Positions 35,944 to 46,881 of a stretch of 64,000 nucleotides of DNA are shown here, piece after piece. Where the stretch lies: assembly GCA_024663395.1 (NCBI GenBank), contig JANFAH010000001.1, positions 3,100,001 through 3,164,000 of the forward strand, given 5' to 3'. This DNA is from Pisolithus tinctorius. Its lineage: Eukaryota; Basidiomycota; Agaricomycetes; Boletales; Pisolithaceae. Under the pieces are notes generated by a model. It saw only the letters and a program-made list of their open reading frames with translations, did not search any database and was not told where the DNA came from. The position numbers and the translations under genes are program-made. Numbering within the stretch: the first letter of the stretch is position 1; every line of letters starts with the position of its first letter.

Positions 35944-36414
35944 ATGAGTGAGACGCAGGAGGCAATCGAGCTTTCCATTCGAAGCCCTTACAGGGTCTGG
36001 GTCTTTGTGATGGGAGGAACTTCAGGGCCACACCTGCTGACAGTGTGTGTCGAGGCCTCGTGCACTGTAGCAATCAATAATGAGTGTCCATTCTTCGGAG
36101 CAGCACTGAAGGTTAAAAGAGAGTCAATTGTCGTCAAAGGCAGAGTATATCATGTCTTTTTTGATGAAAACCAACGCGCACAAGATCCCGGCAAGGCCTG
36201 TTATGTGTTCATGCATATGCAGACACCGCAATGGGCCATTGACATTCACATCGAAGAGGACATCCACGATATCATTGAGGTGTACACAGAGTAGGTTTTC
36301 CACAAGTTGACATGCATGTGCACCTGTTGAAACAGCAACAGGCTGGAAAGACATCATCTGCAGGAGCAATCAACACTGAGCGAGGAAGTGAATGCAGCTA
36401 TGATGGAAGTCTGA
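35944..36414 (+). CDS. Small hypothetical protein, 141 aa
   Basis: Two exons (35944-36290 and 36336-36414) with a 45-bp GT-AG intron give 141 codons in phase. It starts MSETQEAIELSIRSPYRVWV, contains an SIVVKGRVYHVFFDENQRAQ stretch and ends in an acidic helix (LSEEVNAAMMEV). No family recognised. It is divergent from 34434-35719 with about 225 bp between starts. Lies between the left part of the TIR element and Helitron B. Confidence 0.45.
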
Positions 36415-36724
36415 ACACAATTAGGGACGATGGGAGGAATCTGTACAGCGGATGAGGGATGAGATGCAGAAAATGCGCATGGACGCTAGAACAATGTATT
36501 AAAGACATTAACATGCAATTATGAATGTTTGAGACAGCAGACCACTGTTAGGTCTTGCAGAGACTGACCATGATCCAATGTTCTCAACCATTATGGTGCA
36601 TGCCCAGCCAACCGGCCTTACTGGGCACCATGAGCCCCACCCCAACGAGGTAACCCCTGAAAGATACCCATAGTATAAAAGAGACACAAGAGATGCAATT
36701 CAGGAGACTCACCACATCGACGAC

Positions 36725-37618
36725 ATGGCAGCCCTTGTTTCCAACATCCTGGAGCTTGTGCAGGCTATTCTGGCCTACAGCGACATGTGCGTCATTGTGA
36801 CATTTGCTGCCACTAGTAGATGGCATGCGAACGCGGTTTGAGGATATCTCTGCTATTGCATGCGCAAGATAGCGACGCCATTCTTCAAGGACCCCGACAT
36901 TCTGCCGCACATTTTGCGTATGTGTGACGCAGTCATCTCAGGATCTACTGCACTTCACCTTCTCCTGCCTGAGAACACAACAGAATGGACACCCACAGAT
37001 CTCAATATTTATGTCCCCGAACATTGTTATCCACACCTCAGAATCCTGTTGAAGCATCAGTGTTACAAGATACTAAGGAAGCACAAGACTACTGCCATAT
37101 ACTCCCAATCAGCCATTGCATCCGTCATTACTTGGGTCAAGGGGAATCGTCACATAGACATTGTAGTGTCGAACACTGATGTGGCGGTCTCCCCAATATT
37201 TCAGTTTCACAGTACAGCGGTGATGAACTTCATAAGCGCAGACCATATCTTCTGTGCCTATCCTGCCCTAACCTTGCAGGGGCTCTCTATCCTCAATCCA
37301 GGCTCTGTGTATTATGGAAATTTCAAGGTCAAGCATTTAAAGATGCTGGCGAAGTACTCTTCATGCAGTTTTCGCTATGTTGCATGCAAGTGAGTCCATG
37401 ACGCCAACAACACTTGCAAGTTAAGAGTGCGTTCGCTTAGTGATGGAAAAGGAATGTGGGTGGAAAGGCAGGGAGCGCCTCATGTTACGCAAACCCCACA
37501 AGACCTGTTCTGGCAGCTGGGTGTGTACAATGTGCATTGGTTCCTGGGGGGGCAGGTATGCGAGTCAGACTGTGGCTATGTCTCACCATGGATGGGGGTG
37601 GTAGAGGATGCATCGTAA
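36725..37618 (+). pseudogene. F-box / nucleotidyltransferase-fold-like hypothetical gene, one TGA
   Basis: Exon 36725-37389 and exon 37441-37618 join in frame (281 codons). The N-terminus VSNILELVQAILAYSDMCVI resembles an F-box. The core SGSTALHLLLPENTTEWTPTD followed by LNIYVPEHCYPHLRILL resembles a protein family that is expanded in mushroom genomes (no catalytic function known to me). An in-frame TGA at 36839-36841 interrupts it. It could be host sequence captured by the TIR element or by Helitron B. Confidence 0.45.
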
Positions 37619-37957
37619 GCAAACCATAGTGATTGACATTACATGATCTAAGACGCTCACAGGCAGTATTTAAGTTCTTTGAGGTTTGTGGAGTGCATCT
37701 GAGGAGGAATCCAAGATGAAGTGGAAGAATGCAAAGCAGCGGTGGTGGAATGGCAGGTTGTGGTTGTGGAGGAACACAGGCCGCATGGACTGAAATTATG
37801 CCACGGACCAGGTTAGCCATGAAGGACATGTCAATCATGCACAGACGTACTATGTACAATCAGTTTAAGGGGGATTTGTCATTGAAGGGGCACCCCTAAT
37901 GGGACACATCTCACGAAATAGGGGGAAGTACATACACCTTCCAGTACTCGCAGCATC

Positions 37958-39229
37958 ATGGAAGCAGAAACAGAGGTACGATCACAACTGATGTCGCTCA
38001 CCATGAAGGACATAATAGCCAGAGTGCATGGAGTAATCCCATTGGCAAGGAACGAGCAACAGAAAAAGCATCTTCTGATTGCACGAGTGCTCCAGGATGC
38101 CCCTGCAGCATCAATAGCGTTGTTGTGCATGCTAGCCCGTCAACGAATCAAAGCCAAAGAGGAGAATGACCTGCAGCAGGGAGCATGCAAATGAAAGAGG
38201 GCAGAAAAGGGATCCATGTCTTTCAAAAGTGCATGCTTAGAAGAGGAGACAGTAGCACTGGGGGCGGACACACCAGAATATGATGCTGGCCAGTATCTGC
38301 AGCTGCCTACACAGGATGAGGTCAAACAGTGTTATGCAAAGTTCTATCAGGCAACATTGAACCTCGCATTGGCTACAGGCACCTGCGCCATTTGTGCGCG
38401 GGAACAGAGCGTCGTGGTTGATGGCCTAAAGGTTGTCAAGCTCACAGACCTACCCAACACACCCTGGCTTAAACCCCACTGAGCGCACATGGAACATTTT
38501 CTCATTGAAGGTATGCTCATGGAGCCACATGGAGTTCATAGAGACCTAGGCTCTACTGCTGTGAGCGTATGCCGCCAATGTTCTGAAGACTTACGACATC
38601 CTGGTGACAAGCCTCCCCACTTCTTGCTCGTGAATCACTTGTGGATCGGGCTGACCCCCTGGGTCTTGGAAGTGCTGACATTCCCAGAGCAACTTCTGAT
38701 AGTGCTGTTGTACCCACATGTGTACATGTTCAAATTGTTCCCCAAATGGAGTGGTGGTGTTCGAGATTTGTCGGTCCTGCAAAGTGCCATGTGCAGCAAT
38801 GTTACGACATATGAACTTGATATGGATGGTATCGCATCAATGGTCAGTGGCGACCTCATGCCATGGCCATCCATGATATTGGCATCGTTGATCACAGTCA
38901 CCTACATCGGCCCAGGGAAATTGCCAGAAGGATGGCTCCATAGTACCTTTTGCGTGCGTCGCGACGCTGTCAGAGATGCACTGCTATGGTTGAAAAAGAA
39001 CAATACAAAGTACTATGGTGATATCGAAATTTCCTCACAGCGGCTGGACGCATTGCCAACAGATGATGTGCTGTTGGAGATAAGTAGTGTCTTACAACAG
39101 TCAGAAGACATCCATATAGTGGATGAGGAGGGCGAGGGCTACGTGCCGATGAATGACGATGAAGGTACGAGTTCACGTCAACATCCCTGTAATGGCACTC
39201 AGCAAGGATTGCATAGTGGAAACCAATGA
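37958..39229 (+). pseudogene. Helitron B N-terminal region
   Basis: Starts MEAETEVRSQLMSLTMKDII. A TGA near 38192 is followed by KSACLEEETVALGADTPEYD, LPTQDEVKQCYAKFYQATLN and LALATGTCAICAREQS. A TGA at 38480-38482 falls where Helitron A has Arg. Then the conserved block LWIGLTPWVLEVLTFPEQLL and YMFKLFPKWSGGVRDLSVLQ follows. It aligns along its length with Helitron A blocks 46882-47110 and 23710-24449. Confidence 0.75.
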
Positions 39230-41943
39230 CATTACAGGACAGTCCATGCATGATGGTGCCACACCGAGTGTGGTTCCTTTGCAAGTCTCAGGGACAATCG
39301 ATACAGATCTCTCCACACTAAGTGCCAAAGAGTTGATGACATGGGGACTTGTCAACCTATGGGATGAGGGTCAAGAAGGAGGGTATGCAGTTAAACATGG
39401 AGGCAAACCTGTCTCTGATTTCGGACGGCCATGGCAGAGTCCGCATATCCTGCAACCTGCAGATAGCGAGCAAAATTTCTTCGAAAAGGCGTATCCCTGT
39501 CTGTTTCCCTACGGCGAGGGGGGCATAGAGTGCACACAACCAGTCCCAATAGATTTTGTGGAACATGTCAGATGGGCCCTGGAGTACCATGATCGCTGCT
39601 TCCGAAGACATGTGACATTCGCATTTGTGACTTTTGCCATCACTCAACGTCGACAGGCGCTGGGATCTGCCAGATTACAGATGCAGCGTAAAGGTTTTGA
39701 CAGGGACATGCATCTTTTATCCACTATTTCATTGGCTAGCATGCAGCAAGCAGTAAAGGAGGAGGAACAGCACCGGCGTATAAGCGATCCTGCAATCCAA
39801 CTACTGCAGCAGCATCTTTATGCCACTGCTGGCTGGGTACAGGGATCCGATCACAGTCAGTACCAACTGCGAAGTCAGATATGGGCAACGTCCATCATGT
39901 TCAACCCACCTAGTTTATGGTTAACAATCAACCCATGTGATCTTCATGATCCTGTCGCACAGATCTTTGCGGGGGAACACATTGATATGGATAACTTCCT
40001 TGCCACTATCAGACCATCGAAAGAGAAACACGCTGAAAACATTGCAGGGGACCCATACACGGCTGCCAAATTTTTTCACTTTACAATCAAGACTATCATA
40101 CAAACACTGTTCAGTGTCACTGCGACACCATACAGCGTGCATTGTCAAAAGGGTATCTTCGGTTTTGTGAAGGCTTACTTTGGGGTGGTCGAGTCCCAAG
40201 GCCGTGGATCCCTCCATCTTCACATGTTACTATGGTTGAAAGATTCCCCCCCCATGGACAACATCGAACGGCTCCTACGTGAAGAGAGTTTTCGTGAGCG
40301 TGTGCAATCATTCATCAGAGCAAATGTCCAGGCATACCTTCCGGGTTTGGAATCCACAGAATCAATGAAGAGAATACTGAACGATGTGGATGTCACATAC
40401 TGTCGTCCACCCAAACCACAAGGGGTGCACTATGATGAAGAGGTTGCACGGTTGGAATTACGGGTAGCCAGAGCAAAACAGCTACACACCTGTCAAGTCC
40501 ATCTGTCATGACCATGACACCAGCGTAAGCCCCTAACACCTACTCCACCCTCTTCCGACATGTTCCCGCGCTTCTCTGCCCTCCTCCGACATGTTCCCGC
40601 CCTCCTCCGCCCTCCTCCAACATGTTCCCGCACTCCTCCGACCCTCCCGACACATCTCCACACCTCTCCAAGGTCCCCCGTCCATGTTCTGACCAACTCC
40701 GCTCAACTCTGCCCTAAGGTTGGTCACGTGGGCTGTCGGACTTGCGGCCCTGCATTCTAGATAGGGTTCCGCCCTCATGTCAGTTTTCTCCATTCTTCTG
40801 CTCCTTCAGTATTTACCCTCTCTTCCTCGTTGTAGTAGTTTCTTTGTCTCAGTTAAGGTCCCCGTCATCCCTACCCTCTATCCCTTGTGTCGGAAGGACT
40901 CTAACCCACTATACACTTATTGGTTTACATTCCATACTGCACCGCCCTTGACCTACATCGTATATAAGGCCACATAGTACTCCGATGTAATCAGTATGAA
41001 TATCAAATAAAGTCCCCACCTTCGACTCCCTCTCAGTCCCCTCTGGAGTTTTGTCTCCACTTCCTCTGAGTCCGCTCCACCTCTGAAATACGAGGGCTGA
41101 GCTCACGCAAGGGGGCAGTGCACTAGCTGAACCCAACGCCCTCTCATCCGACCTCTGACCTCTGACCTCCAGCTCCGACTCCGACCTCAGCCTCCGAAAC
41201 TTCCCTTCATACCCCTCCGCTCACTGTTTGTCGAATATCTCACCACCCAGTGGTCAGATTCACTTCGGACTTTGACTGCTGTACTCTGCAGACCAACCCG
41301 CTCCAACTCCGCCCTAAGAAGGAGCCAGGAAGCCAGGGGTGTTGTCCAACTTTGACACTGTCGGTGTCTGATTCCCAGCAAGATGGGTGGTTTGGTATGC
41401 AAGTGACGGGCACCATTTGCTGTAGCAGACGATGACTTTATCCTGGAGAGCGGCGATTGGGGAATGAAATGCTTGCACCCCTTCCTCAATGGATGGGTTC
41501 CTGTGTTAGCGATCAATGCTCGATGTAACAACGATGTGAAGTTGCTTACGAATTCGAGAGCGACGACAAATCTATCATTTTACATCACCACGTATCAAAC
41601 AAAGAAACAGGGAAAGCATTACAACCTTTCTGCCATGCTAACAAAAGGTCTTGCCTACCACAACGCGCGTACACCATATTTGGAAGACCTCTGCAATCAA
41701 CAACGGTTGCTCCTCTTCCACTTGGTACATACGATCAACTGCAAACAAGAACTTGCTGCACCAATGGTGATGTCGTACTTGATGGGTTGGGGCGACACCT
41801 ACCGGTCACACCACTATACACCTATATACTGGTCTAGCTTCGTCAGGAAATTATCAGCAACACATCCTACCTTGTCTACACAGGCGTCGAATGAGAACGC
41901 AAGGTGGGTCTGTTGCATATTCATAGACAGACAACAGTGTTAA
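39153..41943 (+). pseudogene. Helitron B Rep (HUH endonuclease), split by an LTR-like insertion
   Basis: 39153-40503 gives the Rep N-terminal part with SQGRGSLHLHMLLWLKDS (HLH metal site). After the 40504-41357 insertion it resumes with a stretch in which a TGA sits at the same codon as in Helitron A. It then continues ILESGDWGMKCLHPFLNGWV and SFYITTYQTKKQGKHYN (two catalytic Tyr). It ends RQQC before TAA, as in A. Confidence 0.8.
40504..41357 (+). mobile_element. LTR-like insertion (probable solo LTR) in Helitron B Rep
   Basis: Compared with Helitron A, about 854 bp are inserted between CCTGTCAAGTCCATC and GGTGTCTGATTCC. The insert starts TGTCATGACC, ends TTTGACA, and carries a TATATAAGG box near 40968 and AATAAA near 41008, so it looks like an LTR with promoter and polyadenylation signal. 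The first half is a C/T-rich imperfect repeat (CGACATGTTCCCGC units at 40556-40640). A target duplication is not clear, so the ends may be off by a few bases. Confidence 0.6.
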
Positions 41944-43905
41944 CTCCAGGGGTGTCGACATATCAGTGAGAGGCAAGCCAATGCCGAGGCAGGTGCCACA
42001 ATCCCTGAGCAAGGGCAACATACTGTCGAGGTAGGATCTTCCATTGTCGTCGAGAACGGGGCAGCACCTCACTGAGATGTCCAACAGGACGATGCTGGAG
42101 ATGTCGTTACCCTCGATGCCGATGCCCAGGGATTTCTGTATCCAAAATGTCAGGTTACAGACTATATCTACTGCAGTGACAACCTCAATCACATGAATGT
42201 GCTGCAATTCTTTATGGACACCTACAAGTGCAAAAGGGGATTGCACAAGAGTGCAGATACTGTGTCAAGTCCTGAAGCTGCAGCGCCTGGACATGTGCGA
42301 CAATGCGGCCGTCCACGTCACGCTCGTATACAATACCAAGCGATGCATCCAAGATTCGGACAGAAGAAACGCATTGTTCGACCAGACAGACATCACACTC
42401 TCCTGAACTTCATTGGATGCTACTTCCCTATGCAGGATGATCCTGATTGTCACGTGTTTTACTGTGCGTCGATGCTTATGCTACTAAAACCATGGCGGGA
42501 CCTCCGCACCGACCTCAAGAAATCTCATGAGACATGGCAAGTTGCTCTGAACATGTTCCTGGCGTCGGCGCCCACCTGAATACACCACATAATCTCTGGA
42601 GTGCAATATTTTCACCACTGTGAGAAATTGGCACAGGAGCAACAGGCGCTGTACGCCCAACACTCTCCCCAGGATCTCAGCGAAAATTTATACAATGAGG
42701 AACCTTTGGACGAGGACAGGGCTTTCACACACACCGAGGGCGAGCCATTGCTGACTGAGCAAGGATTAGCTGCTATTATCGCAGGGCAAACCCCGTGGCA
42801 GGAAGAACTACATGGACGTCTGGCTGTACAAGCCGCGATGATCGCAAAAGTCTTTCCTGATGATGTCAAGCCGACATGGATGGATGCTGGGAGCTTTCGC
42901 AACATCGACACAGTAGAAGTGTCAATGTCCGGGGTATCTCACACAGGTGAAGAAGACCTGCAGAATTTGTTGACATGGAACGATCTCATGGCGTGGGATG
43001 TTCAGTTACAGAACACGATCATAGATCCTGCCTCTTCTTTGCCAACCCCATCTGATATCCCTCCCAGTGTCGTCCCGTTGCACCAACACATCCTACCAGA
43101 AATCCAGACACCCGCGGACAGCACAGAAATAGCGGAGACCACGATAGCTGCATTGGACCCATCAATGCTCAAAGCAGACCAATGTTGTGCGTATGACATA
43201 GTCACTTGGCATGTTGACCAGTGGTTGTGTGGACGTAATCCCCCACCTCTATGCATGCTCATTCATGGGGAAGGCAGCACAGGGAAGTCGAAAGTTATTC
43301 AATCTATCACCCAGTACTTTGCACATCGAGGGGTGCGTCACATCCTGCTAAAGACAGCATATACTGGTGTTGCTGCCTCTCTCATTGACAGAAAAACGAC
43401 GCACACCATCGGCATGATGTCACGATCTAGATCCAAGCTTTTGAGTCCTCAGACGAAGGCGAAGTTACAGGATTTCTGGAAGACATACCAGTATCTCATC
43501 GTGGACGAGATGTCGATGCTAGGCAAAACATTCCTGGCACAGTTATCACGCAACATTGGTATAGGCAAAATGGTGACTGGCCAGCGCACCAGTGATCATT
43601 CATTCGGTGGCATCAGTGTAATAATGTGTGGTGATTTCCATCAATTCCCACCTGTCGCAGTCGGTCCCACAGAAGCACTGTATTACCCTACCACAAACCA
43701 ACGCGATCGTACTCTTCCCAAGCTCGGGCGTGCGATATATGAAGAATTTGAAACAGTTGTCGTCCTTCGAGAGCAGATGCGGGTGACAGATCCTGTCTGG
43801 CATGACTTTCTACAACACCTGCGCTATGGGCGAGTTCAGGCGCATCACATGGAAATGTTGCGATCTCTCGTACTCACCAATCCCACCTGTATGCCGACTG
43901 ATGAA
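41944..43905 (+). pseudogene. Helitron B Pif1-like helicase, first copy, C-terminally truncated
   Basis: Contains MNVLQFFMDTYKCKRGL, a TGA at 42577-42579 where relatives have Arg or Gln, Walker A MLIHGEGSTGKSKVIQS (GGTGKS changed to GSTGKS), YLIVDEMSMLGK and IMCGDFHQFPPVA. It ends at MLRSLVLTNPTCMPTD. There it fuses directly to EKARWVCSAFIDR, a sequence that normally lies before the helicase. Everything downstream of motif III is missing from this copy. Confidence 0.8.
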
Positions 43906-45246
43906 AAGGCAAGGTGGGTCTGTTCCGCATTCATAGACAGACGTGTGCATTAACTCCAGAGGTGTCAGTCTCTCAGTGGGATGCATGCAAATGACCAGGC
44001 AGCTGCCACGATACCGCAGCAAACCCAAGAGACATTCGAGGTAGGACCTTCCATCGCCCTTGATTGCAGGACTGGTGTTGAATGTGATGTCGATCAGGAG
44101 GATGCTCAAGATGTTGTCACGCTCGACACCAATTCCCAAGGCTTCCTGTATCTGAAATGTCAGGTTACAGATTACATCTACCATGGCCACAATCTCGAGC
44201 AGATGAATGTGCTGCAGTTCTTTACAGACACGTATGAGTGCAAAAGGGGATTGCACAGGAGCGCCGTTACCGCCTCAAGCACTGAAGCTGCAGTGCCTGG
44301 GGCTGTCTGACAACATGGCCATCTGCAGCATGCTCGTATACAATACCAACCGATGCACCCGAGATTCAAACAGAAGGAACGTGTTGTTTGTCCAGAGGGA
44401 CATCACACTCTGCCAAACTTCATTGGGCGCTACTTCCCAACGCAGGACGATCCTGATTGTCACACATTTTACTGTGCCTCAATGCTTATGCTACTAAAAC
44501 CATGGCAGGACCTTGGCACTGACCTCAAGGGATCTCATGAAACATGGGAACATGCCTTGAGCACGTTCCAGGCATCGGTGCCCACCCGAATACACCACAT
44601 CATCTCTGGGGTGCAATATTTTCACTGCTGTGAGAAATCAGCACAGGAGCAGCAGGCGCTGTATGTGCAAGACCCAGCCCATGATCTCGCGGATAATTTA
44701 AATTGCGAGGAGCCTTTGGAGGAGGACGGGGCATTCACACACAGTGTGGGTGAACAGCAACTCACCAAACAAGGATTAGCTGCTATTATTGCAGGACAAA
44801 CGCCGTGGCAGGAAGAACTACATGGATGTCTGGCTGTACAAGCTGCGAAGATTGTGAAAGTCTTTCCTGATGATGTCATGCCGACATGGATGGATTGAGA
44901 GTGTATTCACAACATCGGTGGTGTGGAAGCGTCAATGTCCGGCGTATCTCATGCAGACGAAGACGACTTGCAGAATTTGTTGACCTGGAATGATCTCATG
45001 GCATGCGATGTTCAGTCACAAAATGCGATGATAGATACTGCCTCTTCTTTGCCTTCCCCATCTGATGTTCCTCCCAGCGTCGTCCCACTGGATCCCCACG
45101 ACTTATCAGAGAACCCATCACCCACTGACAGCACAGAAGTGGCAGAGACCGCATTAGCTGCCTTGGACCCATTGATGCTCAGAGCAGACCAACGTCGTGC
45201 ATACAATATAGTCACCTGGCACGTTGACCAGTGGTTGTGTGGACGC
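43906..45246 (+). pseudogene. Second, Helitron A-like copy of the pre-helicase/helicase start
   Basis: Repeats the segment from EKARWVC through MHANDQAAATIPQQTQE, DVVTLDTNSQGF and the region before the Walker A motif, stopping at VTWHVDQWLCGR. It is much closer to Helitron A (21723-20430 on the minus strand) than to the adjacent first copy, so it is not a simple tandem duplication of B. TGAs at 44308-44310 and 44896-44898 replace Arg codons of A. At 45247 the sequence changes to ATTAATATTTTT. Confidence 0.75.
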
Positions 45247-45355
45247 ATTAATATTTTTATTATGATCTTTAAAATTAATAGACTGTTCCCACACTTTTGG
45301 ACAGGGGGTACACAAAATTCACAAGTACATTGAAAGCACTGGCTGTAGCATCCTA

Positions 45356-46433
45356 CTACATGGTCTCATTAAACAAGGCCATGGTGTGGTTGAATACCTC
45401 TAAAGCCTGGCACCAGTGTACAGCTCGTCCATACCAGAGAGAATGTGGTAGTTCAATTGCAAGCTCCTTCCTTCCCTGACGACCTGACTGAATAATTTCA
45501 AGCTCTGGATATCCATCATGGTCCCATTCCTCTTCTCTAACACCCAACCCAGTAGGTATATGGTGCAGTTGTTGAACTTGATCCAAAGCCCCAATGAAAG
45601 CTGTTAATGCAACAGCTGTAAAAGGATTGGTGTGTGCAGGTACTGGTGCAGCCTCATGCAGGAATTGGGAAGATTGCTCTGCAGCAATCCTGGAGGGTAG
45701 GTCAGGGACTTCATTACCATCCTCTCCAATGTCCACCCAGTCTGCATCATCCTGGCCCTGGCTATGTTCCACACCATAGTGTGCATAAACATTTGGGTGG
45801 ATGGAAATCACATCATCCCTGTACATGCCATGTTCAAGCTGGCCTGTGAAGTGCAGATCCTGTGTAATAAATAACATGGTTTGATTACAGTGTAAATGCA
45901 CCATAGACATTCCAGTAATAAAACTTACATTTGGGCTTTGATCATGCCCTTCTCCTGCAATTGGATGGGCATTCCACTCCTCACAGAAGATGGTGCAATC
46001 AGCATTGATTTCATCCAGGAAAAGGTGATGCAAAAGCCAGAGATGATTGGGATCTGACCTATCAAGGTGGTGGAGCCTCTCAAGACAGAGGAAGAAAGCT
46101 CTCCAGGATCGCCCAAATCACCAACCCACTTCCACCCATGCCCTCTCAATGCAAGTGTTATGGGTAGAGCTATAGATGGGTTAATGCATTGTGGCTGATA
46201 GATGTAAGAGTGACACACGTTCCCCACATGAAACTGGCTCTGTTAGGACCACGAGCCATGATCATGAACACAGATACATCTTTATTCTCACCCCCTCTAT
46301 CACCACGAACCTGTGATGGCAAGCCATATTGCCTGACTGCTTGCAAAAAGGTATCCAAAACTGTATGTGCACTGTTGTTGGTAATCGTACCTTCCAATTT
46401 TGAGCCTACCAGCATCCCTCCCTCTCCTTGCAT
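45356..46433 (-). pseudogene. Integrase-core (rve/DDE-type) transposase of the TIR element, decayed
   Basis: The first exon gives SAHTVLDTFLQAVRQYGLPS, then QVRGDRGGENKDVSVFMI (a GDRGGEN catalytic-Asp motif) and GPNRASFMWG. An intron ends near 46170, followed by STHNTCIERAWVEVGW with IER supplying the Glu. A TGA lies at 46118-46120, then FFLCLERLHHLDRSDPNHLW, LFLDEINADCTIFCEEWNAH and, after a second intron (about 45930), LEHGMYRDDVISIHPNVYAH. The family is the DDE integrase-core type found in many fungi and animals. The N-terminus with the first catalytic Asp is not recognisable. It lies just inside the right array, facing inward. Confidence 0.7.
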
Positions 46434-46650
46434 CTAGTTAGTATTTGTGCTTACCACATAATCTCGTGTTCATCTCTTGGCATATATGATACCCAATGAC
46501 TCAACTTTCTTCTTAGCACATACTACCTTATAGCTGCCTCTATAGCCACAAAGTAGAAAACATGGATTTATGATCTTTCTAATAAATTGTTTCCTGTAAA
46601 AAAAAAAAGGACTGTACAACCACATGTGAGAAAATTTTTTGATGTGTTCA

Positions 46651-46839
46651 GGTTAATTCAGTTTGTGTTTGGGTTAATTCAGCTTGTGTTCGGGTTAATT
46701 CAAATTGTGTTCAGGTTAATTCAGCTTGTGTTCGGGTTAATTCAGCTTGTGTTCAGGTTAATTCAGCCTGTGTTCAGGTTAATTCAACTCATGTTTGGGT
46801 TAATTCAGTTTGTGTTCAGGTTAATTCAATTTGTGTTCG
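46651..46839 (+). repeat. Right subterminal 21-bp repeat array
   Basis: Nine consecutive 21-bp units, starting at 46651 and then every 21 bp (46672, 46693 and so on to 46819), consensus GGTTAATTCAGCTTGTGTTC plus one base. They are in inverted orientation relative to the left array. Confidence 0.9.
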
Positions 46840-46842
46840 GAC

Positions 46843-46875
46843 TAATGTTAATTTTTGTGCAAATCTAACATCATA
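46843..46875 (-). repeat. Right terminal inverted repeat of the TIR element
   Basis: The reverse complement starts TATGATGTTAGATTTGCAC. TSD GATTGG follows at 46876-46881. Confidence 0.85.
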
Positions 46876-46881
46876 GATTGG

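Larger units (their letters stand above)
37958..45246 (+). mobile_element. Helitron B, plus strand, nested in the TIR element
   Basis: A second copy of the Helitron A family in the opposite orientation. It contains the N-terminal domain (37958-39229), Rep (39153-41943, interrupted by an LTR-like insertion), helicase (41944-43905), and then a repeated, A-like stretch of the pre-helicase and helicase start (43906-45246). It carries several TGA stops. The ends given are the limits of recognisable coding sequence. True 5' TC and 3' CTRR ends were not identified. Confidence 0.75.
24450..46875. mobile_element. 22.4-kb TIR DNA transposon carrying a dioxygenase gene and an rve-type transposase, with nested gypsy and Helitron B
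   Basis: Terminal inverted repeats of about 33 bp start TATGRTGTTARATTTGCAC at both ends, with three mismatches over 33 bp. The target duplication GATTGG lies at 24444-24449 and 46876-46881. On the minus strand, Helitron A reads FYQATSN up to 46882 and resumes at NLALATG at 24449, so the insertion is precise. Next to each TIR is an array of 21-bp repeats in inverted orientation. Subtracting gypsy (8.1 kb) and Helitron B (about 7.3 kb) leaves about 7 kb with dioxygenase, conserved hypothetical, small ORF and integrase-core genes. I do not recognise the element as a named family. Confidence 0.85.

Noticed and set aside
46640..46860. CRISPR-like array
   Set aside because: The 21-bp units are directly adjacent with no spacers, and the context is a eukaryotic transposon end.
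24450..46875. KDZ or Starship-type giant element
   Set aside because: No KDZ transposase and no DUF3435 tyrosine recombinase motifs were seen; the only transposase-like gene is of the rve type.
24450..46875. Polinton/Maverick
   Set aside because: The 6-bp TSD and integrase fit, but there is no protein-primed DNA polymerase, ATPase or capsid gene.
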